A DNA stretch of 64,000 nucleotides from Chryseobacterium oryctis (GCF_025971925.1 NZ_JAPDHV010000004.1:338111-402110); one strand, 5' to 3'; numbered from the stretch's first letter, positions 8,417 through 17,780 are shown. Numbers and translations are program-made. Notes: generated by a model not told the origin, from the letters alone.

Positions 8417-9064
8417 ATGAGAAAATTAATCATATGTTTAGCCATTGCGACTATAGCTGTAAGCTGTAAAAAAGTACCAGATGGTGGAAATAAGAACATT
8501 ATAAAACTTGAAGAAGGAGCTGACAGATATTCAGAAGATGTACAAGGAGGAGGTGAAGCACATGGTCATGGTGTAGCAGCACACACAGAAAAAACTCAGG
8601 TTTCTATTGATTTGAACGGAACAGCTTTAAAAGGTTTTGCTAACGGTTTGGAAGAGAGTATGATTAAGTACTTAAAATCTGGGCAGTATGCAACAGATAC
8701 AGAAGACGGATTGAAAAATACATGGTATAATTTTGATAATGTAAACTTCAAAACAGGTTCTTCAAACCAATTAGAAGCTGGTTCTCAGGAACAGTTGAAT
8801 AATTTAGCTAAAATCTTGAAGGCATATCCTGATGCTAAAATTAAAATTGGTGGCTATACAGATAAAACTGGAGATGAAGCAAAAAATCTAAAATTATCTC
8901 AAGATAGAGCTAATTTTATCAAAGCTGAGCTTTCTAAACTAGGTGTAGAAGGACAGATTGTTTCTGCTGAAGGATACGGAAGTCAGTATGCAAAAGTAGA
9001 CGCAAAAGCTTCTGACGCTGAAAGAGCTTCTGACAGAAAAATGTCTGTAAGATTTACGAAATAG
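8417..9064 (+). CDS. OmpA-family lipoprotein
   Basis: Predicted outer-membrane lipoprotein of 215 residues. The signal peptide ends at Cys17 (AVSC, then KK). The middle part is Gly/His rich ('GGGEAHGHGVAAHTEK'). The C-terminal ~110 residues are an OmpA/MotB peptidoglycan-binding domain: 'NVNFKTGSSNQL' opens it, 'IGGYTDKTGDEAKNLKLSQDRA' is the core with the diaminopimelate-contacting Asp/Arg, and 'GYGSQY..DRKMSVRF' closes it. It likely anchors the outer membrane to the cell wall. Its own strong promoter and terminator make it monocistronic. Confidence 0.9.
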   Translation: MRKLIICLAIATIAVSCKKVPDGGNKNIIKLEEGADRYSEDVQGGGEAHGHGVAAHTEKTQVSIDLNGTALKGFANGLEESMIKYLKSGQYATDTEDGLKNTWYNFDNVNFKTGSSNQLEAGSQEQLNNLAKILKAYPDAKIKIGGYTDKTGDEAKNLKLSQDRANFIKAELSKLGVEGQIVSAEGYGSQYAKVDAKASDAERASDRKMSVRFTK

Positions 9065-9087
9065 TCGTTTTACGATAAAGAAATATG

Positions 9088-9118
9088 AAATGTCTTGCCA
9101 AAGCAGGGCATTTTTTTT
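9088..9118 (+). terminator. Rho-independent terminator
   Basis: An 11-bp stem (9088-9098 with 9103-9113, two G-U pairs) with loop CAAA, running into eight T. Confidence 0.75.
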
Positions 9119-9141
9119 ATTTTTAACAAAATATTTTTACA

Positions 9142-10521
9142 ATGCAAGAGACACTAAATTACATTAACGAAAACAAACAACGTTTCGTTGATGAATTATT
9201 TGAGTTATTGAGAATTCCTTCTATTTCTGCCGATCCTGCGTATAAAGATGATGTACTGAAATGTGCAGATGTTGTAGCAGAACACCTTAAAAATGCTGGT
9301 GCTGATAATGTTGAAGTTTGCAAAACGAAAGGTTATCCTATTGTTTTCGGAGAGAAAATTTTAGATAAAAGTTTACCAACGGTTTTGGTTTATGGTCATT
9401 ATGACGTTCAACCTGCCGATCCTTTAGAATTATGGACTAGACCTCCTTTCGAACCTTATATTGAAAAAACAGAACTTCATCCTGAGGGAGCAATCTTTGC
9501 AAGAGGTTCTGCAGATGATAAAGGGCAGTTTTTTATGCATTTAAAGGCATTTGAAGCGATGATGAAAACGAATGCTCTTCCTTGTAATGTTAAATTCATT
9601 TTAGAAGGAGAAGAAGAAGTTGGTTCGGTAAGTTTGGGAGATTGGGTGAATGAAAATAAAGAGAAATTATCTTGTGATTGCATTCTGATTTCAGATACTC
9701 ATATTTATTCTAATGAGCAACCTACTGTTACAACAGGACTAAGAGGATTGAGTTATGTAGAAGTTGAAGTAGAAGGTCCGAACAGAGATTTGCACTCAGG
9801 TCTTTATGGTGGAGCTGTTCCGAATCCTATTCATGTACTATCCAGAATGATTGCTAAATTAATTGATGAAGACGGGCACATCACGATTGATGGTTTTTAT
9901 GATAATGTAGAAGTTGTTTCTCTTGAAGAAAGAGCTGAAATGAATAAACTGAAAGATAATCCTGAAGAGTTCAAAAAATCAATCGGATTAAATGGTGTGG
10001 AAGGAGAAAAGAGCTATACAACATTAGAAAGAACTTCTATTCGTCCTACTTTAGACTGCAACGGAATTTGGGGGGGATATACTGGTGAAGGTGCAAAAAC
10101 AGTGATTCCTTCAAAAGCTTTTGCTAAAATTTCAATGCGTTTGGTTCCTTATCAGACTCCGGAAGAAATTACTGAAAAATTCACAAAGTATTTTGAGAAA
10201 ATAGTTCCGGAAAATGTAAAAGTTAAAGTTACTCCTCATCATGGAGGGATGCCATATGTTTTACCAAGCAATACAAAAGAGTTTTTAGCGGCTAAAAAAG
10301 CAATGGAAACTGCTTTTGGTAAAGAAGTTCTTCCTTATAGAAGTGGAGGAAGTATTCCTATCACAGCTATGTTTGAGAAAGTTTTAGGAGCTAAATCTGT
10401 TTTAATGGGATTCGGATTAGATTCTGATGCTATTCATTCTCCGAATGAACATTACGGGTTATTCAATTTCTATAAAGGAATTGAAAGTATCCCTTTGTTT
10501 TTTGAAAATTATGCTAAATAG
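9142..10521 (+). CDS. M20-family dipeptidase
   Basis: Cytosolic di-zinc exopeptidase of 459 residues, similar in layout to carnosinase-type dipeptidases. Metal and catalytic residues are visible: His86 and Asp88 in 'YGHYDVQP', the bridging Asp in 'RGSADDKGQ' (125/126), the catalytic Glu in 'EGEEEVGS' (157-159) and a C-terminal His in 'IHSPNEHYG'. A dimerisation (lid) domain is inserted at about 205-360 ('RDLHSGLYGGAVPNP'). Substrates are probably small peptides. It stands alone between terminators. Confidence 0.9.
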   Translation: MQETLNYINENKQRFVDELFELLRIPSISADPAYKDDVLKCADVVAEHLKNAGADNVEVCKTKGYPIVFGEKILDKSLPTVLVYGHYDVQPADPLELWTRPPFEPYIEKTELHPEGAIFARGSADDKGQFFMHLKAFEAMMKTNALPCNVKFILEGEEEVGSVSLGDWVNENKEKLSCDCILISDTHIYSNEQPTVTTGLRGLSYVEVEVEGPNRDLHSGLYGGAVPNPIHVLSRMIAKLIDEDGHITIDGFYDNVEVVSLEERAEMNKLKDNPEEFKKSIGLNGVEGEKSYTTLERTSIRPTLDCNGIWGGYTGEGAKTVIPSKAFAKISMRLVPYQTPEEITEKFTKYFEKIVPENVKVKVTPHHGGMPYVLPSNTKEFLAAKKAMETAFGKEVLPYRSGGSIPITAMFEKVLGAKSVLMGFGLDSDAIHSPNEHYGLFNFYKGIESIPLFFENYAK

Positions 10522-10523
10522 TA

Positions 10524-10552
10524 TAAAGCGCTCCAATTTTGGGGCGTTTTTT
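10524..10552 (+). terminator. Rho-independent terminator
   Basis: CGCTCC pairs with GGGGCG (one G-U) around AATTTT, followed by eight T. Confidence 0.7.
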
Positions 10553-10579
10553 TTATTTTTATAAAATAAAATTTATGTA

Positions 10580-11287
10580 ATGTTAGAAAATAAAGTAGCT
10601 TATATAACGGGAGGAACTAAAGGGATTGGTTACGGGATTGCTAAAATTTTGCTTGAAAATGGAATTTCGGTTGCGTTTTCAGGAAGAAAAAGAGATGATG
10701 TAGAAAAGGCAGAACATGACCTTCAACAATATTCAGATAATGTTTTGGGAATTGTTTCGGATGTTAGAAATCTTGAAAGTGAAAAAAAAGCGGTAAAATA
10801 TATTATCGAAAAATTCGGGAGATTAGATTTTGTTGTCGCAAATGCAGGATTAGGGATTTTTAAACCTGTTGACGAACTTTCTGCTGAAGAATGGAATGAT
10901 ATGATAGAAACAAATTTAACTGGTGTTTTCTATACTCTAAAAGCATCTGTGGGGGAACTAAAGAAAACAGAAGGGTATTATATCACAATTTCTAGTTTAG
11001 CTGGAGCTAATTTCTTTGAAAACGGAACGGGTTACAACGCTTCCAAATTTGGAGTCGTAGGTTTTACACAGGCAGCAATGATTGATTTAAGAAAGTATAA
11101 TATTAAGTCAACCGTAATTATGCCGGGTTCGGTAGCAACATACTTCAATGGAAATATTCCCTCGGAAAAAGATTCTTGGAAGATTCAGCCTGAAGATATG
11201 GGGAATTTGGTTTTAGATATTTTAAAAATGAACCCAAGAGTTTTGCCTAGTAAGATAGAATTTAGAGCCACAAAACCAGCTAAATAA
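10580..11287 (+). CDS. Short-chain dehydrogenase/reductase (SDR)
   Basis: Classical SDR of 235 residues. The cofactor motif is TGGTKGIG (residues 10-17), with Arg residues at 'SGRKRDD' that suggest NADP(H). 'NAGLG' follows strand 4. The catalytic set is Ser139, Tyr152 and Lys156, with the regular 13-residue Ser-Tyr gap. The substrate is not evident; 3-oxoacyl reductase-like or sugar/steroid-type activities are all possible. It sits alone upstream of the ETF genes. Confidence 0.85.
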   Translation: MLENKVAYITGGTKGIGYGIAKILLENGISVAFSGRKRDDVEKAEHDLQQYSDNVLGIVSDVRNLESEKKAVKYIIEKFGRLDFVVANAGLGIFKPVDELSAEEWNDMIETNLTGVFYTLKASVGELKKTEGYYITISSLAGANFFENGTGYNASKFGVVGFTQAAMIDLRKYNIKSTVIMPGSVATYFNGNIPSEKDSWKIQPEDMGNLVLDILKMNPRVLPSKIEFRATKPAK

Positions 11288-11436
11288 CAACATTTAATGC
11301 TTTGAATAATAAAATCATAAGTATTATGCATGCATAATATATTTTTTATTTATATTAGCAGAACTTAATACAATATAAAATTTCTTCAAAAATCCTATGA
11401 TTTGATGAAGTAAAAAGAAAAAAATAAATAGTACAC

Positions 11437-12183
11437 ATGAAAATATTAGTTTGTATTAGTAGTGTTCCGGATACTACTTCCAAAATTAACTTCACAGCAG
11501 ATAAATCTGCATTTGACAAGAACGGAATTCAGTGGGTTATTAATCCACTAGATGAATTTGCATTGACAAAAGCTGTAAAATTACAAGAGTCTCAAGGTGC
11601 AACAGTAACTGTTATCAATGTAGGAGATGCGGCTACTGAGCCTGTAATCAGAAAAGCATTGGCAATCGGGGCAAATGATGCAATAAGAGTAAATCTTGAT
11701 CCTAAAGACAGCTATTCTACAGCAAAAGAAATTGCTTCTGTTGCTCAGAATGGAGGATATGATTTAATTCTTTGTGGAAAAGAATCTATTGATTACAATG
11801 GAGGTTCTGTTCCGGGAATGGTAGCTCAGCTACTGAACCAGCCTTTTGTAAATGCTTCTGTAGGTCTTGATGTTAACGGAAGTGAAGCTACTGCTGTAAG
11901 AGAAATTGAAGGTGGTAAAGAAACTATTTCTGTAAAATTACCTGCTGTAATTGCTGGTCAGAAAGGATTAGTTGACGAAAAGGATTTAATTATTCCAAAT
12001 ATGAGAGGTATTATGTCTGCAAGAACGAAGCCTTTACAGGTTGTAGAGCCAACTTCTTCTGAAGTTAAAGTTCAGGGAGTTTCTTATGACAGTGTACCAC
12101 CAAGAGCTGCTGTAAAATTGGTTTCTGCAGATAACTTGGATGAATTGGTAAGATTACTTCACGAAGAAGCTAAAGTAATCTAA
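11437..12183 (+). CDS. etfB: Electron transfer flavoprotein subunit beta
   Basis: The AMP-binding subunit of ETF, which takes electrons from acyl-CoA dehydrogenases and passes them to the quinone pool. At 248 residues it has the usual start 'MKILVCISSVPDT', 'WVINPLDEFAL', and 'DLILCGKESIDYNGGSVPGMVAQLL' followed by the ETF-beta signature region 'REIEGGKETISVKLPAVI'. It precedes etfA by 40 nt, so one operon is likely. The 150 nt before it is AT rich and has no clear TAnnTTTG element. Confidence 0.95.
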   Translation: MKILVCISSVPDTTSKINFTADKSAFDKNGIQWVINPLDEFALTKAVKLQESQGATVTVINVGDAATEPVIRKALAIGANDAIRVNLDPKDSYSTAKEIASVAQNGGYDLILCGKESIDYNGGSVPGMVAQLLNQPFVNASVGLDVNGSEATAVREIEGGKETISVKLPAVIAGQKGLVDEKDLIIPNMRGIMSARTKPLQVVEPTSSEVKVQGVSYDSVPPRAAVKLVSADNLDELVRLLHEEAKVI

Positions 12184-12223
12184 TTTTTAATCCTTTATTT
12201 TTAATTTATTAAATTCAAGAAAA

Positions 12224-13171
12224 ATGGCAGTATTCGTATACGCAGAAAATATAAATGGTGTTTACAAAAAGGCAGCTTTTGAAGCGGTTTCTTATGCTAA
12301 AGCTATTGCAGATCAGGCTGGAGATACAGTTACAGCAATCTCTGTAAACCCAACAGATTCTTCAGATTTATTATACAAATATGGAGCATCAAATGTAATT
12401 AATGTTAAAGACGAAGGTCTTAAAAGTTTTTCAGCAAAAGCTTATGCTCAGGCTGTAAGTGAGGTAGCAAACGGAAATATTATTGTTTTTCCTCATACAA
12501 CAGATGCTTCATCAATTGCACCAATGTTGTCAATTATGAACGGACATTCTTTAATTACTAATGTTATTGCAGCACCGGAAAGTCTTTCTCCATTCCAAGT
12601 AAAAAGAAGATCTTTTTCAGGAAAAGGTTTTATGCATGCAAAAGCTGAAGGAGCTGGAGTAATCGTTACGGTTTCTCAAAATGCTTTCGGTGTTAAAGAA
12701 AATGCAGTTTCAGGTTCAGAAGAAGTTAAAAACTTATCTGTTGCTAATGAAGATACCAAAGTTATATCCCACGAACAAAGTTCTGGAAAACTAGACCTTA
12801 AAGAAGCTGAAATCGTGGTTTCAGCAGGTAGAGGTATGAAAGGTCCTGAAAACTGGGGAATGATTGAAGAATTAGCAAACACTTTAGGTGCAGCAACAGC
12901 TTGTTCTAAACCAGTTTCAGATATCGGTTGGAGACCTCACACTGAGCACGTAGGACAAACAGGTAAGGCAATTTCTCCAAATCTTTACATTGCAGTTGGT
13001 ATTTCTGGAGCGATTCAGCACTTAGCTGGTGTAAACTCTTCTAAAACTATCGTAGTGGTTAACAGTGATCCTGAAGCTCCATTCTTCAAATCAGCTGATT
13101 ATGGTGTTGTAGGAGATGCTTTCCAGATTATTCCTGCATTAACTGAGAAAATTAAAGCTTTAAAAGGTTAA
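12224..13171 (+). CDS. etfA: Electron transfer flavoprotein subunit alpha
   Basis: FAD-binding partner of EtfB (315 residues). The N-terminal domain resembles EtfB; the C-terminal domain carries the FAD site: 'VVSAGRGMKGPENWGMIEELA', 'VGQTGKAISPNLYIAVGISGAIQHLAG' and 'IVVVNSDPEAPFFKSADYGVVGDA', all diagnostic. The gene is transcribed with etfB and closed by a terminator, so the pair is a two-gene operon that serves fatty-acid and amino-acid oxidation. Confidence 0.96.
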   Translation: MAVFVYAENINGVYKKAAFEAVSYAKAIADQAGDTVTAISVNPTDSSDLLYKYGASNVINVKDEGLKSFSAKAYAQAVSEVANGNIIVFPHTTDASSIAPMLSIMNGHSLITNVIAAPESLSPFQVKRRSFSGKGFMHAKAEGAGVIVTVSQNAFGVKENAVSGSEEVKNLSVANEDTKVISHEQSSGKLDLKEAEIVVSAGRGMKGPENWGMIEELANTLGAATACSKPVSDIGWRPHTEHVGQTGKAISPNLYIAVGISGAIQHLAGVNSSKTIVVVNSDPEAPFFKSADYGVVGDAFQIIPALTEKIKALKG

Positions 13172-13201
13172 TAACGTTTTTAAAACTTATAAATAGATTA
13201 T

Positions 13202-13229
13202 AAAAGCTCGGCTTCCGGGCTTTTATTTT
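13202..13229 (+). terminator. Rho-independent terminator after etfBA
   Basis: AAAAGCTCGG pairs with CCGGGCTTTT (one G-U) around a 3-nt CTT loop, followed by a T-rich run. Confidence 0.8.
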
Positions 13230-13266
13230 TGTCTAAAAAAGTAAATACTACAATAAAAAATTAATT

Positions 13267-13274
13267 TATATTTG
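13267..13274 (+). promoter_or_regulatory. -7 element just before the bifunctional nuclease gene
   Basis: TATATTTG ends only 5 nt before the ATG at 13280. The expected transcript start would fall on or next to the start codon, so a leaderless mRNA is likely. Confidence 0.5.
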
Positions 13275-13279
13275 TAGCT

Positions 13280-13879
13280 ATGGATTACAAACAGCTAATT
13301 ATTCGAGGAATATCGTACAGTCAGACCCAATCGGGGGCGTACGCTTTATTATTGGAGCATGAAGAAACACATATAAAATTACCTGTTGTTATAGGAAATT
13401 TCGAGGCGCAATCCATTTCCTTAGGTCTGGAAAAAGACATTCATCCACCTCGTCCGCTTACTCATGATTTATTCACAAAATTTATAGTATCTGCTAATTA
13501 CGAGCTTGTTTCAGTTATCATTTATCAGATTGTTGACGGAGTTTTCTTTTCAAATATTAATTTTAGAAATAAAATGAATAATGAAGAGCTGATTCTTGAT
13601 GCCAGAACTTCTGACGCTGTAGCAATGGCTGTAAGGTTTGATGCGCCGATATATACGACTCAACAAGTATTAAATGAAGCAGGAATTCTATTAGAGCTAG
13701 AAGATGTTGCAAGAGAAGAACAATCTTTTTCAGAAACTGTTCCCACTGAAGATAGTTTAAAATCTATTTCAATGGAAGAACTTCAAAAATTGTTGGATGA
13801 AGCCGTAAAAGAAGAAGATTATGACACTGCCTTAGAGATTCAGGAAGAAATCAAAAGGAGAAAAAAGAAAATTGATTAA
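13280..13879 (+). CDS. Bifunctional nuclease family protein (DUF151) with UVR motif
   Basis: Protein of 199 residues. The N-terminal ~130 residues are the bifunctional nuclease/DUF151 domain ('GAYALLLEHEETHIKLPVVIGNFEAQSI', 'RPLTHDLF', 'LDARTSDAVAMAVRFDAPIYTT'). The tail carries a UVR motif of the UvrB/UvrC type ('MEELQKLLDEAVKEEDYDTALEIQEEI'), a helical hairpin for protein contacts. DNase and RNase activity is reported for plant and archaeal-like relatives; here it is inferred only. A nucleoside permease gene follows after 20 nt, suggesting co-transcription. Confidence 0.9.
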   Translation: MDYKQLIIRGISYSQTQSGAYALLLEHEETHIKLPVVIGNFEAQSISLGLEKDIHPPRPLTHDLFTKFIVSANYELVSVIIYQIVDGVFFSNINFRNKMNNEELILDARTSDAVAMAVRFDAPIYTTQQVLNEAGILLELEDVAREEQSFSETVPTEDSLKSISMEELQKLLDEAVKEEDYDTALEIQEEIKRRKKKID

Positions 13880-13899
13880 AGAGATATTTTACACTAACT

Positions 13900-15282
13900 A
13901 TGAATTTAAAATTACGTTTGACCATCCTCAGTTTTCTTCAGTTCTTCGTTTGGGGAGCTTGGCTGATTACGATGGCTAATTTTTGGTTCGGTACAAAGCA
14001 TTGGGACGGAGCTCAATTTGGGGCTGTTTTTGGAACAATGGGAATTGCTTCTATCTTTATGCCGACCATTACGGGTATTATTGCTGACAGATGGGTAAAC
14101 GCAGAACGAATTTTTGCAGCATTACACATCCTTTATGGGGTTGTTCTATTTATTTTGCCTAATTCAGGAGATCCTAGTTCTTTTTTTACAGTAATGCTTA
14201 TTGCGATGTGTTGCTATATGCCAACAATTGCACTTGCTAATTCTATTTCATATACGATTCTTAAAAACAGTAATTTGGATGTGGTGAAAGATTTTCCACC
14301 AATCCGTGTTTGGGGAACTGTAGGATTTATTGTAGCAATGTGGATTACCAATCTTACAGGAAACAAAGCGACTGAAGGACAGTTTTATATTGCAGGAGCA
14401 GTGGCTGTGCTTTTAGGTATCTATGCTTTGACATTACCGAAATGTCCTCCTCAGAAATTAATCGATAAAGACGCACCTTTAACAGAGCAATTAGGGCTTA
14501 ATGCATTTAAATTATTTAAAGATTATAAGACAGCTTTGTTTTTCTTATTTTCAATGTTATTGGGGGCTGCTTTACAGTTAACGAACGCTTACGGAGATGT
14601 ATTCTTGAGTGAGTTTGAGCATTTTCCGAAATATGCAGATTCTTTTGTAGTACAGAGATCTACAATTATCATGTCTATTTCTCAGGTTTCTGAAACATTG
14701 TTTATTTTGGCAATTCCTTTCTTTTTAAAGAAGTTTGGAATCAAAAAAGTAATGCTAATTTCAATGTTTGCCTGGGTACTAAGATTCGGATTCTTTGCTT
14801 ATGGTATTCCTGAAGGATTTGGTTTAAGTTTAATTATTCTTTCATGTATCGTTTACGGAATGGCCTTCGATTTCTTCAATATTTCAGGTTCTCTTTTTGT
14901 AGAAACAACAACTGATAAAAAAATACGCTCTTCAGCTCAAGGTCTGTTTATGATGATGACCAATGGTTTCGGAGCTGTGTTTGGAAGCTATATTGCAGGT
15001 TGGGCGATTGATAAATTCTTTACTCATAAATTCACTACAGCAACTGATTTATCAACTTATTTAGAAACAACACCAGATAACCCTACTTTTTTAGAAATCC
15101 TTAAAAATGGGTTTAATTCTGCGGTAAATCCGGACGGAAGTTTATCATCGATTGTGATGGTGAAAGACTGGCATAATATCTGGCTTGCTTTTGCTGCTTA
15201 TGCATTGGTATTAGCTATTTTGTTTGCTATTTTATTTAAGCATAAACACAAGCCGGAAGATGTATCTTCTGTAAATCACTAG
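13900..15282 (+). CDS. Nucleoside permease (NupG/XapB-type MFS)
   Basis: Inner-membrane transporter of 460 residues with about 12 hydrophobic segments. The start 'LRLTILSFLQFFVWGAWLITMANFWF' and 'PTITGIIADRWVNAERIFAALH' match the nucleoside:H+ symporter branch of the MFS; 'NSISYTILKN' and 'FPPIRVWGTVGFI' are also typical. It probably takes up nucleosides, which fits with the uridine kinase and DUF151 nuclease in the same window. A stretch of extra residues between the last helices (about 385-420) faces the periplasm or cytoplasm. Confidence 0.88.
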   Translation: MNLKLRLTILSFLQFFVWGAWLITMANFWFGTKHWDGAQFGAVFGTMGIASIFMPTITGIIADRWVNAERIFAALHILYGVVLFILPNSGDPSSFFTVMLIAMCCYMPTIALANSISYTILKNSNLDVVKDFPPIRVWGTVGFIVAMWITNLTGNKATEGQFYIAGAVAVLLGIYALTLPKCPPQKLIDKDAPLTEQLGLNAFKLFKDYKTALFFLFSMLLGAALQLTNAYGDVFLSEFEHFPKYADSFVVQRSTIIMSISQVSETLFILAIPFFLKKFGIKKVMLISMFAWVLRFGFFAYGIPEGFGLSLIILSCIVYGMAFDFFNISGSLFVETTTDKKIRSSAQGLFMMMTNGFGAVFGSYIAGWAIDKFFTHKFTTATDLSTYLETTPDNPTFLEILKNGFNSAVNPDGSLSSIVMVKDWHNIWLAFAAYALVLAILFAILFKHKHKPEDVSSVNH

Positions 15283-15599
15283 GTTATTCAAATAATAAAA
15301 ATATTAAATTGCATTTTCGAAAGAATTTGCAATTTTTTTATAAGTTTTTTAAATTATTTTTTAAAATTTATAGTTTGTAGAAGGTAAGATTCAATAGTTT
15401 AATAATTTGGAGATTAATTTAATGTTTGTTTATTTGGTTGTATTTTTGATTTATTAAAATAAATTTATTTTTATTGTTAATCTGTTAAGGATTTTAAGAA
15501 TATTTTATAGCCAATATTTGTTTGCTTGTCGATAAGTAGATTTTAAAATAGACTAATAATAAGTGTGTTTTTTTTCGTATTTTGGCACTTTGTAGAAAT
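15283..15599. other. 317-bp non-coding region
   Basis: Holds a terminator (15306-15340) after the permease gene and then about 250 nt of very AT-rich sequence. There is no clear TAnnTTTG before the next gene (the closest is TATTTTGG near 15575) and no open frame of note. Confidence 0.6.
15306..15340 (+). terminator. Rho-independent terminator
   Basis: AAATTGC (15306-15312) pairs with GCAATTT (15329-15335), then T run. Confidence 0.65.
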
Positions 15600-15992
15600 A
15601 TGAAAAATATTCAATTATTAGGTTTAATTTTGGTTGTTGTAGGCAGTTTTTTGCCTTTGGTTCATGTTCCTTTAATCGGAAATTGGAATTATTGGAAGTT
15701 AGATCATTATTTAGCCATCACTTGTTGGATTTTTTCTGCATGTGCACTTTTTGGTATTGTGAATAATGAAAAGAAAATTGTTTGCATTTTTGCATTCCTT
15801 TTAATTTTATTATTCATATTTACTTTGGCAGCTGTTAAAATTCAAGCATTACAATATTTTAGTTTTTTGCCTTTTAAATCCTGGCGAGAAGCTTTTGCCG
15901 GGGTAGTAAAACTAAAATGGGGATGGTATTTTGAATTTTTGGGAGCTTTCCTGATGATCATTAAAATAAGAAATAATAATAGACAATTATAG
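15600..15992 (+). CDS. Small integral membrane protein, unknown function
   Basis: I do not recognise this 130-residue protein. It has about four hydrophobic segments (roughly 5-25, 40-60, 65-88 and 105-122) with short loops. I start it at the ATG at 15600 ('MKNIQLLG'), since the six extra upstream codons begin at a TTG. It lies 14 nt before a secreted hypothetical, so the two are probably one transcript. Confidence 0.7.
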   Translation: MKNIQLLGLILVVVGSFLPLVHVPLIGNWNYWKLDHYLAITCWIFSACALFGIVNNEKKIVCIFAFLLILLFIFTLAAVKIQALQYFSFLPFKSWREAFAGVVKLKWGWYFEFLGAFLMIIKIRNNNRQL

Positions 15993-16006
15993 TATATAAC
16001 ACAGAC

Positions 16007-16432
16007 ATGAAATTATTAAATTTATTAGCAATAGTATGTTTTTCATTAGCTTTTTCTCAGAGTAAAACTACTCAAAAACAAGCTGAAAAACCATTAGATA
16101 ATCCAACTAAGTGTAGTAACATAAAAGAGGGTACTTTTTTGCGCATAAATTATCCTAAAAACCTTTGGTATATGACTGTAAAGGATAATGTTCAGACTGA
16201 ATTTTATAATGACGGGAAAGATTTTATAAAATCAACAATGGTGTTTGTAGATGATTGTACTTATAAATCGATAGTATTAGATGTACAAGGAAAAGATATA
16301 CGTATTAAAGTCGATGATGTTTTTACCAATAAAATAGTTGCAACTCAGGATAATTATATCAAAATCCAATCTCAGATTTCAGGAGATAAATATAACTTTG
16401 TTTTGGTAAAAGTAAAAGAAAATCAAAAATAA
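16007..16432 (+). CDS. Secreted hypothetical protein
   Basis: Unrecognised protein of 141 residues with a signal peptide ('MKLLNLLAIVCFSLAFSQ', cleavage after residue ~18). The mature part has two Cys ('NPTKCSNIKEG' and 'VDDCTYKS') that could form a disulfide, and a beta-rich, charged pattern. It is probably periplasmic or surface exposed. It shares a transcript with the small membrane protein upstream. Confidence 0.7.
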   Translation: MKLLNLLAIVCFSLAFSQSKTTQKQAEKPLDNPTKCSNIKEGTFLRINYPKNLWYMTVKDNVQTEFYNDGKDFIKSTMVFVDDCTYKSIVLDVQGKDIRIKVDDVFTNKIVATQDNYIKIQSQISGDKYNFVLVKVKENQK

Positions 16433-16496
16433 ATTTATTCAAATTAAAACCAGAATAGGTTTAAATAACTAATTATAAAAAATTAAAGATATACAC

Positions 16497-17675
16497 ATGA
16501 AAGAAGTATTCATCGTTTCTGCAGTAAGAACTCCAATGGGAAGTTTTTTAGGAAGTTTATCAACTGTACCTGCTACAAAATTAGGTGCTGTAGCAGTAAA
16601 AGGAGCATTAGATAAAATTGGTTTAGATCCAAAAAACGTTCAGGAAATTTATATGGGGAATGTTTTGCAGGCAGGAGAAGGTCAGGCTCCGGCTCGTCAG
16701 GTTGCGCTTGGTGCAGGACTTTCTATTGAAACACCTTCTACTACAGTAAATAAAGTTTGTGCATCAGGTATGAAAGCTGTAATGATGGGAGCACAAGCTA
16801 TTAAAGCTGGTGATGTAGATGTAATTGTTGCAGGAGGTATGGAAAATATGTCTTCAGTTCCTCACTATTATAATGCAAGAAATGCTACAAAATTAGGAGA
16901 TGTAAAAATGCAGGATGGAATGGTTTTAGACGGTCTTACAGACGTTTATAACAAAGTTCACATGGGAGTTTGTGCTGAAAAATGCGCAACAGATTACAAC
17001 TTTACAAGAGAAGATCAGGATAATTTTGCAATAGAGTCTTATAAGAGAGCTGCAAAAGCTTGGAGTGAAGGTAAATTTGCTGATGAGATTGTACCTGTTT
17101 CAATTCCTCAAAGAAAAGGAGAGCCAATTATTTTTGCTGAAGATGAAGAATATAAAGCTGTTAATTTTGACAGATTACCAACTCTTCCTACAGTTTTCAA
17201 AAAAGAAGAAGGGACAGTAACAGCTGCTAACGCATCTACTCTTAATGACGGAGCTTCTGCTTTAATTCTTGTTTCTAAAGAAAAAATGGAAGAATTAGGT
17301 CTTAAACCTTTAGCTAAAATCGTTTCTTATGCTGATGCTGCTCAAGAGCCTGAAAACTTTACGACTGCACCTGCAAAAGCTTTACCTATTGCCCTTAAAA
17401 AAGCTGGATTAGAGGTTTCGGATATTGATTTCTTTGAGTTCAATGAGGCTTTCTCTGTAGTAGGTTTAGCAAATAACAAAATTTTAGGTTTAGATGCTTC
17501 TAAAGTAAACGTGAATGGAGGAGCTGTAGCTCTTGGTCATCCACTGGGAAGCTCAGGTTCTAGAATTATTGTTACTTTAATTAATGTTTTAAGACAAAAC
17601 AATGCAAAATATGGTGCTGCAGCTATCTGTAATGGAGGTGGTGGTGCTTCTGCTATTGTTATTGAAAATATCTAA
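16497..17675 (+). CDS. Acetyl-CoA C-acyltransferase (thiolase)
   Basis: Condenses or cleaves acyl-CoA/acetoacetyl-CoA. At 392 residues it has all active-site elements: Cys88 in 'VNKVCASGMKAV', the 'NEAFSVVGL' motif, His348 in 'GGAVALGHPLGSSG' and Cys378 in 'CNGGGGASA'. The regular length and 'NVNGGA' fit a biosynthetic or degradative thiolase type II. It could feed acetoacetyl-CoA to the mevalonate pathway (mevalonate kinase lies 1.8 kb downstream) or serve beta-oxidation. It ends at a long hairpin terminator. Confidence 0.95.
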   Translation: MKEVFIVSAVRTPMGSFLGSLSTVPATKLGAVAVKGALDKIGLDPKNVQEIYMGNVLQAGEGQAPARQVALGAGLSIETPSTTVNKVCASGMKAVMMGAQAIKAGDVDVIVAGGMENMSSVPHYYNARNATKLGDVKMQDGMVLDGLTDVYNKVHMGVCAEKCATDYNFTREDQDNFAIESYKRAAKAWSEGKFADEIVPVSIPQRKGEPIIFAEDEEYKAVNFDRLPTLPTVFKKEEGTVTAANASTLNDGASALILVSKEKMEELGLKPLAKIVSYADAAQEPENFTTAPAKALPIALKKAGLEVSDIDFFEFNEAFSVVGLANNKILGLDASKVNVNGGAVALGHPLGSSGSRIIVTLINVLRQNNAKYGAAAICNGGGGASAIVIENI

Positions 17676-17696
17676 TATTCTGTATAAGAATATTTT

Positions 17697-17753
17697 ACCA
17701 TTAAGGAATAGATAATTTATTTAAATTTTTATCCATTTCTTAATGGTTTTTTT
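17697..17753 (+). terminator. Long hairpin terminator after thiolase gene
   Basis: ACCATTAAGGAATAGATAA (17697-17715) pairs almost fully with TTATCCATTTCTTAATGGT, followed by seven T. The next promoter element overlaps the T run. Confidence 0.8.
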
Positions 17754-17760
17754 ATTTTTG
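17753..17760 (+). promoter_or_regulatory. -7 element for the MFS transporter gene
   Basis: TATTTTTG ends at 17760, 20 nt before the ATG at 17781. This rules out the in-frame GTG at 17760 as the start. Confidence 0.6.
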
Positions 17761-17780
17761 TGGACAAATATTTATTTGAA

